NCBI GenBank assembly: GCA_965112735.1
Contig: OZ218955.1
Span: 3,534,001-3,598,000 of the forward strand
Source: Phaeosaccion multiseriatum
Taxonomy: Eukaryota > Ochrophyta, other classes
Direction: 5' to 3'
Length of the DNA stretch: 64,000 nucleotides
Part shown: in pieces, positions 56,001-64,000 of the stretch
Layout of the letters: every line of letters begins with the position of its first letter
Position numbering within the stretch: position 1 is the first letter of the stretch
Made by a program: the position numbers and the translations under genes
Notes under the pieces: model-generated
Seen by the model: the letters and a program-made list of their open reading frames with translations, nothing else
Told to the model about the DNA's origin: nothing
Database searches by the model: none

Positions 56001-56486
56001 CTCGTACAGCGCCACGCTCTCGAACACAGGCTGGCGGTTGAAAACAGCGGTGGTGCTGAAGACATCCGTCACCAGCTTCTCTTCCGACACTTCCCCTGTG
56101 AGTGGGGCAGGCGGACAGTGTAGAGAGGTGGGTGGGTGGGCAGGCGAGCAGGCACGGGCACGAGCAGATGATGTAAGAAACCTCCCCAACAGGCATCGTT
56201 TACTCCCGCCCCCACTGACTGACTGACTGACTGACTGACTGACTGACTGACTGACTGACTGACTGACTGACTGACTGACTGCCTGACTGACTGCCTGACT
56301 GACTGACTGACATGATCTGTAGCCTGCCCGATCGTGGTCCACAATGGTCCTGTTGCCAGGCTGTAGCTCCAAGTAGAGAAGGTTCAAGTCTCCACCGTCG
56401 TGCTTTGCAAGCAGATCCACAGTCTCAGCGATAACTGTGTCCAGAAGGAGAGAGTTGTTCTGAGAGAGAGGGAGAAAGAGAGAAAG

Positions 56487-56518
<32 letters not shown>

Positions 56519-57974
56519 AGGCAGAACAGGTGTAGGGAGCCCGTGTCAGTAAGTAAGGAAGTAGTTTGTAGTCCATCCCTGCCTGATAAGTTTTAGTTCC
56601 AGCTTGGGGGTGTCTCCCTCCCCACCCTCACCCCTCACCCCTCACCTGCACGTTGAGGTAGTGTACGTACTCTACGCTGTAGGCGTTGATCGCATTGGTC
56701 TCTCCGTACTGCAGCACCGGCACTAGGCAGAGCATTAGGAACACTCCGATGATGACGCGGTGCATGATGGTGTTGCTCAGCTCCGTCCCCACCTTGCTCT
56801 GAAGGAACACAGACACACAGAGAGAGAGATAGAGAGAGAAAAAAAACACACAGAGAGAGAGAGGGCACATACACGCGCGCACACACGCACACATGCGACA
56901 GGGGCCAGGGGAGGGGAAGCAGGGAAGAGCTCAGAAGGGAAGGTTTCAGAGAAGAAGGCGCCGTCAAGGTGGAGAGTCCCATGGTTAAGGCTTTGCGCCG
57001 CTGCGGAAGGGCACCACCACCCCCTTGGAACGAAGAGGGCGAGCGACGTGATGGCAAGGAGGGAAGTACAGGGCGAACCCCACCCAACCAACAAGTGGTG
57101 CCCAAGCTATTCCCTAAGCAAGTCCTACCCAGTCAGTCAGCCCCCCTCCTCCATCCTTCTCAGCTCGGCTACTGTCACGCGGGGAAGCGAACTCTCTCCT
57201 CTATTGTGTTGGCTCCCACCCTGTCTGCAAAACAAAGCAAAGCAAAAAGCGTGTAACCGTGTAACACCCCACAACTCCTCACCTGCTCGTGGCTGGTGTA
57301 CGACCTATGCCTGCAGATCTTGTCGTAGGCCTCATCTTCATCCATGAGCCCCTCCTGCACAAGATGTTGTACCTCCTCGGCGATCTCTCGCTCCCTCCTG
57401 GTGGAGGCAATCTGATACACACGCACCAGCCGCACCAGCCTCACCAGCCGGAACACCCTCCACTGCTGCCCCTCCCGGTTGCTTCGAAGCAGGCCTTCAA
57501 TGCCCATTCCTTGCACCACCCAGGGCATATTAGGGACAAGTGAGAGGATGGACAGTACGTCCAGCCAGAAGAAGAGACTAAACAGGTAACCGTGTAGCCG
57601 TAGACTGCAGCGCGCTTTGAGCAGTCGTCGGAAGGTTGTCTTCCACCTTCTCCACCGCCGGGCCCATCGCCCCCCCCCGCCCTTCCCTCCTCTGCCTTTG
57701 TTGGAGGCTTTTGGAGACACGGTGCTTGAATGTGAGTTTGCATGACTCGTTAGTCTTGTCATTCTTCCGGAGAGGCCCATGTGGAGAGGAGGAGGGAGGA
57801 GGGCGCAAGGGAGGGGGGGTGGGGCAGGGGTGAGGGGAGCAGGCAGGGGAAGGAGGAGGTTAATTCAGGGTCGAGGGAGAGGGTTTCAGGACAGCACATT
57901 ACACACACACTCTCTCTCTCTAGTATGCAGGCACGTGATCACGCACACACGTTCTCAACACACGGCAACAGCAG

Positions 57975-58009
<35 letters not shown>

Positions 58010-59086
58010 TACAAGTCAGTCACCCACCCACCCACCCACAATCATCACTCACTTATCCTTCACCCCGCGGTCTGCGCCGGTATCGTCCTTGCTTTGCTCC
58101 TTCGCCTCTCTCTTGTCTCCTCTATCCCTCTCTCTATCCTTCTCCTTCTCCTTGTCTTTGTCCCTACTCTCTCTCCCCTTGGCCTGCTCCTCCTCTGGCC
58201 ATGTGACTTTGACCTTTAACGATGACTTTGCCCATGAGGCCAGTATCAGCTCCCACACGAAGAAAACAAAGCAGGCACTCCACACTGCGTGGAACCAATC
58301 GTCGGCCGACATGGGCAAGAAGAGAGTGCGCACATGATCACCGAAAATGACGAAGAGGGTAGTGATCACCATCACGTCATCGAGCTGAGGGAGGGAGAGA
58401 GGGAGGGAGGGATGGATTGGTTAGCTGCCTTCTTGCTCCATGTCGAGTTATCGATAGGAAAAGTCTCCGCTGGGGCTAGCCACGGAGGTGGGAGGAGACA
58501 AGGAGGACACAGAGAAGACTCGGAACTCCGCCATCGGCGAGTACTCGTCGCTTGGGGCCACCATGGAGAGCAGCGAAAGGAGAGGACTTGTTCAGAGCAA
58601 AGCGGCAGCGCCGAAACTGTGCTGCTGCAAGCCCTCCATCCAGCTCTCTATTCCCACCCCTTTCCAAAGCCCCACACAGTAAGCAACAAGCACAACATAT
58701 CCTCAGTCCTGCCTCCCGCACTGACGGTCACTGAGTGTTGCATTTCATCCACTCACTCTAATCTTGATCTTGAAATAGGCCGAGTCCAAGAGGTACGCCG
58801 TCCGATACTTGATGTGATGGTAAATGTCGCCCCATGTGATCTCTGGCCCGTGCGCAACCACCGGGGCGGCGACGGTCCCTAGGCCCGATCCACCGACTAC
58901 TGTAGTGTACGCTGTCGCTGCCGGTCCGTGTGGTGAGGGTGGATCCCCTGGCTGCTGCTGTTGCTGTTGCTGCTGCTGCAGTGCTGCTGGTGAGCCGATG
59001 CCCCCATTCCCCCCTGCTCCAGCAGGAGACGGAGCCGCTGTGGCCAGCCCATCCTGCAGCCTTTCATGCTGCAGGGACTCATACAT
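53016..59086 (-). CDS. Voltage-sensor domain fused to a class III adenylate/guanylate cyclase
   Basis: Nine exons fit in phase: 59086-58757, 58384-58053, 57763-57283, 56798-56646, 56459-56312, 56095-55836, 55503-55132, 54494-54343, 54114-53016 (1108 residues). S1 is at 111-132. S2 is at 140-161 with Glu155. S3 is at 279-301 with Asp289. S4 is at 322-341 with Arg at 323, 326, 329, 332 and 335. This is a canonical voltage sensor. No pore helix or selectivity filter follows. Next come a fifth helix (VIIGVFLMLCLVPVL), an extracytosolic loop of about 100 residues, a sixth helix (LLLTLFITFMLAMGIMVF) and a linker. The cyclase domain has FGFCDI (Asp636), NKNLGN, and ATYLSPHVNMAAR (Asp924, Asn933, Arg937). 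The second metal-binding Asp is replaced by Asn679, and about 200 low-complexity residues split the fold. The start codon is uncertain. Confidence 0.83.
54541..54906 (+). repeat. Very long (GAG)n/(GGA)n microsatellite in a cyclase intron
   Basis: About 105 near-uninterrupted GAG/GGA triplets run from 54598 to 54906, preceded by an AGA run at 54552-54572. It lies in the intron between the two cyclase half-domains. On the coding strand it is a (CTC)n pyrimidine tract ahead of the exon 8 acceptor. Confidence 0.97.
56213..56310 (+). repeat. (GACT)n tetranucleotide microsatellite in a cyclase intron
   Basis: About 24 units of GACT with two CTGC interruptions run into the exon 5 donor, so the donor GTCAGT on the coding strand is itself part of the repeat. 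Confidence 0.93.
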
Positions 59087-59719
59087 GATGGCCAGTGGGC
59101 CACCACCCTGTTGAGGCGCCAAACTTGTCTGGCTGCCTCTATGTCTCGACGTTGGCCATTGCTCTCATCACAATTTTTTCTGTGTGCTCAGCCCTCCAGC
59201 TGAAGCAGCCCCCGCATTCTCACGCAGTGGCCATAAGCGAAACGCAGCTCTGCTAGTAGACACTCCCGAGTCTCCCCCCTCCCACCCCCTCTGGTGCTGG
59301 TGTTGTCTTGTTGCTGGTGCTGACACCCAGCACAAAAACAAAACCCTCACTTCTTCCTCCTGCTCTGCGGTCTCTTGGTCCCTTCACTTGCGCTCCTCAC
59401 TCTCGTCTTTTCCAGATGCTGCGCTAATTACTCCCCCCCCTTTCGCTGGCTCTTGTCTTGTGCCTCTCTCCCTTGCTCTGCCCAGGATGCCCAGGGAAAG
59501 AACAGCAAGACGAAACGCTCTCGCAAACGTCTCGACGGGGAAACTTCCCTCCCCAGGCTCAAACAATACGTATGGCTGTTGGGACTTTTTTCACCTCTCC
59601 CTTCTCTCATTCTTGCTCCCTCTCTCTCTTATCTCCCTCCCCGAACCTGTGGAACTGTAGAGCTGTGGGAGCGAGCTCGGAAGAGCACTAGAAAGCGTCA
59701 GAGGGAAAGGGACGAGGAA
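59087..59719. promoter_or_regulatory. Divergent upstream region of the cyclase and RING genes
   Basis: This is the sequence between the chosen start codons. It may hide a 5' exon of either gene: the frame of the RING gene stays open to about 59375 without an ATG, and an ATG with CCCAG before it (59488) is in another frame. Pyrimidine-rich stretches fit intron or leader sequence. Confidence 0.45.
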
Positions 59720-62028
59720 ATGACGACCCCGCTAGTCACGACGAGTGGGAACGACAATAAGCGCAACATGGCGCCCATTCCTGCCTCCCTCCTGAGTGAG
59801 ATCGACGATGCACTGGCCAAGGTGGGGGCCCCTTCTTCGACAACCTCCTCCGTCAAGTCGCCGACCCTGGGCGGTGCACGCCGCAGCAGCAGTGGTGGCA
59901 GTAGCAGTAGGGGCAGCAGCAGCACGTGGGGTGAAGAGAACGGTCAGCCCGACCGCGGCAACTTCTTCACGCCCATGGCAGCTGGAGGGGCGGCAGGTGC
60001 GAGGCAACGACAAGGAGGGGGTGCCTCCGTCGTTGCGGCGGCGGGAGCAGCGGAGAGAAAGAGGGCGTTGAGGGAGAAAAGGCAGCTCGGGCCAAGCCGC
60101 GGAGGGCCGCCTGCCTCGGCCACAGCCGCCACTCCAACTCCCAGCAGCTCAATCCAAGTGTACCAAGCCGCCAAGCACAGGAGGGGCCTTGACGAAGTGG
60201 AGAGGGAAGAAGTTGAAGAAGAAGACGGAGACGAGGAGGAGAAAGAAGAATCGTTTGTTATCTTTGGCTTGGGAGGCGGCAACGGTGCGAGTATAAACCA
60301 GTCCTCGATCCTTCCGTCCCCAAAAGATCGCGCAGCCGGGTGGGAAGAGGAGGCCAGCAGTATCACCATGAGCGCTGGCGATGACTCCGACTCCAATGTC
60401 TTGCAAGTGTCGCCTCTTCGCCCCGCAGGGGGAGCAGCGCAGGCCGCAGAGCAAGAACAAGAAGAGGAAGAAGAGAAGAATAAGGAGGAGGAGGAGGAGG
60501 AGGATGAGGACCCTGTGAGGACTGCTGAGGAGGACTTGGCTGCTTCCGAGGCGCTGGCCCGAGCTATGATGGAGGAGGAGGCCCTGTCTGTGTACACGGC
60601 GGGCATCGATCAGCTGAGGCAGCAGCTCAGCAGCGGGGCGCACGAAGGGGTTTCCAGAGAGGACATGGCGGCTATGCAGGTGAGTCAAGGAGTGTATAGG
60701 TCATGGAGGCCCCATACATCCCTGCCTCAGCATATGTGTGATCGTAGGACCCTCCAATGGCGGCATGATGGTTGCCCCCGCGGCTGTACCCTCCAAGTGC
60801 TGCTGCGCTATACTCTGGGTGGGGAGATAGAAGCTCGAGAGAATGGGCGGGGGAGGGGTGTAATGAGAGGCCTGCTGTACTGTGCCTGTGGCCCTCCTCT
60901 TGCTTCTTCCTTCTCGCGCTCCGTCTCCCTTCCTCCTGCCCTCCTCTTGCCTCCTCCCACCAAGGACAGCCGAGACGGCCCCAAGTACAAGCCCTGTCCC
61001 CGCTCACAACCATTGCCTTGCACACGCACACGGATCTCTCTCCCTCTCTCTTTCCCCCCACATCTCTCTCCCTCCCTCCCTCCCTCCATCCCCTCCCCCT
61101 CTCTCTTTCCTCTCAACACAGGCAATCATGGAGGAGGACGAGAGGGTGGTGCCGGAGGCAGTCTATCAGGCCCTGCAGGGGGGGCGCCGTCGGAGGAGCG
61201 CCGAGGGTGGCGAGGAGGAGGGGGGGGAGGGAGAAGAGGAAGGTGGCGACTCCTTAGATGAGTTGTCTTACGAAGGGCTGCTGGAGCTGGGGGGGCATAT
61301 AGGGGACGTGAGGAGGGAGCGCTGGATGATGAGGGCCAGCAGGTGGGTGGGGAGCCATTTGTGAAGTGGGGTGCGGTGCGTATCGATACTTACCGTAGGA
61401 GGAGGTGCTGCAGTTGGTTGTCTCTTTTCTCAAATTCTGTTGGGGAATGGGGCGCCAGTGTCCTGAGGAGCGTGTTTGCATGTAGCCATCTCCCTCTCTC
61501 TCCTGTCTGACTCCCCTCTCTCTACCTGTCTCACTCACCCCCTCCCTCTCCCTTCTCTATGAACTTCCGCAACAGAGTCATCGCTTCCCTGCCCTGCTCC
61601 ACACACGATGGCGTGAGCGAGCGTGGAGGAGGAGACAAGTGCCTGGTCTGCCTCGAGCCCTACACTATCGGTCAGAGTGTCAGGACCCTGCCTTGCTCGC
61701 ACGAGTTCCATCAAGAGGTACGTACGCATGTCCCTCTCTGCTAGAAGGAGTGGGTGTGGGTGTGGGTGCGTGTGAGCACAATTTAATGTTGCTCTTTCCC
61801 TTCATTTCAGGCTAACACGTACTCTCCTGCTGCGGTGTGTACTGCAATACGAAATTGCCCGTGTGTGGGTGCGTGAGCGACTCATGACTCACTCACTCAC
61901 TCCCCTTCAAACTCGTCCCTTGACCCTCTCTCTCCCCTTGTCACCAGTGCGTGGATGGGTGGTTGGCCCGGAACAGCACATGCCCCACTTGCATCGCGAG
62001 CGTGGAGGAGAAGGATGAGGACACATAA
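59720..62028 (+). CDS. RING-H2 (C3H2C3) E3 ubiquitin ligase
   Basis: Four coding exons (59720-60679, 61122-61342, 61576-61717, 61948-62028) join in phase to 467 residues. The RING-H2 finger is at the C-terminus and split by the last intron: CLVCLEPYTIGQSVRTLPC, H-x2-H in SHEFHQE, then CVDGWLARNSTCPTC. All eight zinc ligands are present. This type recruits an E2 and transfers ubiquitin to substrates. Upstream regions are mostly disordered: Ser/Gly/Ala-rich stretches, an acidic tract of Glu/Asp runs near residues 240-260, and a helical section (DLAASEALARAMMEEEALSV) that resembles a ubiquitin-interacting motif. A second helix-rich block (DELSYEGLLELGGHIGDVRR) precedes the RING. No membrane segment is seen in the chosen model. 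The start is the first in-frame ATG. Confidence 0.85.
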
Positions 62029-62088
62029 AGTGAAGTGAAGATCGCGAGCGTGGAGGAGAAGGATGAGGACACGTAAAGTGAAGTGAAG
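61993..62088 (+). repeat. 48-bp tandem duplication over the RING gene stop codon
   Basis: Units 61993-62040 and 62041-62088 differ at one base (ACATAA against ACGTAA). The first contains the last ten codons, the stop and 12 bp of 3' UTR; the second is an untranslated duplicate. Confidence 0.95.
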
Positions 62089-63744
62089 CGTCGACAGAGT
62101 GGTACAAGGGAAGGAGGAGAAAGCCAAATGGAAGCGATGGAGGGGGGGAGGCTTGGGCGGGTGGGTCTCCGTGACGACATGGTGGGATGGGACAGAGAGG
62201 CTGCGTGTGGGGGAGGTGGGGAGGGGGGGGGGACTGTGCTCTTCATGGCGCCTTTGGCTTTGTTCAATCACTTCGTGTGTCTGTCAGGGCCTTGGGGCGG
62301 TGGGCATAACCTTGCCGTTAATAAAAAATTAAAAAATAACGTGACGGTGTATTGAGTTGATTGTTATACATCACTCGCAGAGGCATATAGCCTAAAGCAT
62401 GTCAAATGCAGTACACACCCTGTAGATTCCTGTCTCTCCCATACATTGCCTCTTCCATTGGTGGCGAGAGGCATCAGCCACCTCCTCCGTTCGCCTTGGG
62501 GGGGGGAGCGCAGGGCAGGCAGCACTAACGCAGCAAAACGCCCCCGTCTCGTTGGCCCAACCACATCCCCAAGCTTGGCCCCTCCTCCCGGAAGTCAGTG
62601 ACTCGCCTCAACCTCTCCACTGCGGGAAGCAGTCGTCCTTCCCCCCCCTCTCTCCAGCGACTCATCACTCGTCCACTGCCATCCCATCCTGCCTGCCACT
62701 TGCACAGCTGCACAGCTGTGGCCCTCTGTGTGAAGCTCCTCCTCATCCCCGCCTCACCGTCCAAAGCAAGTGGGCGAATACGGGGGGGGGCTACAGGGTC
62801 GTCAGGATAAGTAGACAGACTGAGAGAGAGAGAGAGAAAGAGTCAAGCCACTTGACGGAGAAGAGCTGGCTGCTGCATCACCAACCTTTGCTGCTACTGC
62901 TGAGCTGTTTGCATATCACCAACTGCTATGCTCTGCTTGTCCACAGGTCACCCTCAGAGGTGATCAGTGCCGCAGATGGTCCTCCCTGGTGGTTTGACTT
63001 GGGGAGGAGGCGCCCCTTGCAATACCCACTTTATTGTGCCTTCCAGGGCTCTGCACAGAATATTGTAAGGGAACAAAGCCCTGCCGCCCTGCTGATCCAT
63101 CCGCATCATCACATTCGACCGTTGAGACCGTTGAGACCGTTGAGACCGTTGAGGCCCGGCAAGGGTCACTCTCTTGGTTCTTCTCTCTCTCTCTTTCGTT
63201 CTCTTGAGATGCGATACGCGGGCCCAATGAAGAGTTCCAGAACCCGTCAAAAAGTCGTCGGTCCTCGATGTGTGCTCCATTGGGAAGACCAGAGGCCAAC
63301 AAGGGGCAGAGGCGGCCAGAGACCAGCACCAGCACCAGCACCAAGACAGAAATACCATTACCAATACCACACCGTTTCGGAGCCTCTCAGTCTCTCAGCC
63401 TCGGAGTCGAGCTGCGCACGCGCCTCTGAGAGCGGAGCCGCGGGAGGGGAGATGGTACGAGGGGCGGGCGGAGGGAGGAAGCCAAAAGCCCAAACCTCAG
63501 CAGCCCCGACGACCACCCACGACCATCCCCTCCCACCCCACCCCGCGTGTGGGAAGCAGGCATGCCGCACGCACGCCGCACACACGTCCACACGGAGGCA
63601 ATCCTCTGGCGAAGTTCGGGTTTGAGTTTGGGTTCTGCCCCGCCCCAAGAAAGTCAGTTGCCTCACCGCCGTGCGAACAGCATCACGTACAGGAAGTGGT
63701 GAGGGAGCTTGGGTATCCCCCCTCCTTTGGCAAACTGCCACACC
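62029..63744. other. 3' UTR and unresolved sequence
   Basis: The first part is RING gene 3' UTR with AATAAAAAATT near 62320. On the minus strand a frame at 62525-62764 ends FREEGPSLGMWLGQRDGGVL and could be the last exon of the gene entering from the right edge, but no splice chain could be completed. A 357-codon plus-strand frame (62552-63625) shows no recognisable features. A 10-bp tandem (TTGAGACCG) lies at 63120-63152. Confidence 0.45.
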
Positions 63745-63748
63745 TCAC

Positions 63749-64000
63749 CGCCGTCGGAACATCACGACATAGAGGAAGTGATCAGGGTGTCTGAGCGTCT
63801 CCCACAGGGCCACAAGAGGCGCGTCCAAAGGTACCTCCACACCCTGCGCCACGGCACCCCACTTGGCGCCTACCTCCTGCTCCCCTCCCTGTGGCTGTAT
63901 CACCAACTCCTGCTGGTCTTGCTGCGGCTCCCCCTCCCCCTCACCATCCTCCCCCTGCTGTTGCTGGCCCGAGGGGGATTGCCGCCCCAGGGGGTCGGGG
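63749..64000 (-). CDS. Partial gene running off the right edge
   Basis: On the minus strand a frame is open from the window edge to about 63749. It has a Gln/Gly/Glu-rich stretch (GQQQQGEDGEGEGEPQQD), then a better-ordered segment (AKWGAVAQGVEVPLDAPLVA, LWETLRHPDHFLYVVMFRRR). It ends either with a GTGAGG donor at 63748 or with a TGA three bases later. No start codon lies in the window and no family is recognised. Confidence 0.55.

Noticed and set aside
62552-63625. 357-codon plus-strand frame
   Set aside because: Its composition is His/Pro/Ser/Arg-rich with no domain, and it includes a CTG motif, a GA run and a 10-bp tandem. Overlapping minus-strand frames are equally open.

Overview
The window is nuclear DNA from a eukaryote, most likely a photosynthetic stramenopile (heterokont) alga. 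A eustigmatophyte of the Nannochloropsis/Microchloropsis kind would fit, but I cannot prove the genus. Genes are split by many short spliceosomal introns with GTGAG or GTAAG donors. Several proteins start with a signal peptide followed by an ASAFAP-like plastid motif (AFVTP, EAFAM, GFAF). The DNA is GC-rich, and introns and spacers are loaded with microsatellites and polypyrimidine tracts. I rebuilt exons by hand by requiring splice sites, reading phase and protein family to agree.

Layout, left to right: TMEM42-like membrane protein (-); Rab18 GTPase (+); two divergently transcribed ankyrin-BTB genes, A (-) and B (+); cytosolic-type valyl-tRNA synthetase with 17 exons (-); RlmI-like rRNA methyltransferase, probably plastid-targeted (+); frameshifted ankyrin-BTB copy C (-); CLASRP/SWAP2-like splicing regulator (-); putative thylakoid lumen protein (+); small membrane protein (-); a gene-poor stretch with small inverted-repeat elements; an unknown two-exon gene (-) divergent from a basic Tudor-like nuclear protein (+); decayed ankyrin-BTB copy D (-) carrying a MITE-like insertion; epoxide hydrolase-like alpha/beta hydrolase (+); plastid DUF4079 membrane protein (+); secreted protein with three Cys-rich modules (+); ankyrin-BTB gene E (-); a voltage-sensor/class III nucleotide cyclase fusion (-); RING-H2 E3 ligase (+); and the edge of another gene (-).

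Most of the genes are unrelated housekeeping genes. Many lie in divergent pairs with only 240-640 bp between starts. The accessory part is the ankyrin-BTB family, with five copies in 64 kb from intact to wrecked. The most interesting single gene is the multidomain cyclase: it has a textbook S1-S4 voltage sensor, an extracytosolic sensor loop and a cyclase domain in which one metal-binding aspartate is replaced by asparagine. A second theme is local DNA duplication. It gives an intron flanked by 19-bp direct repeats in Rab18, a duplicated splice acceptor in the valyl-tRNA synthetase gene, a duplicated stop region in the RING gene, and a new-looking MITE family (19-20 bp terminal inverted repeats, 6-bp target duplications) with an expandable internal minisatellite.
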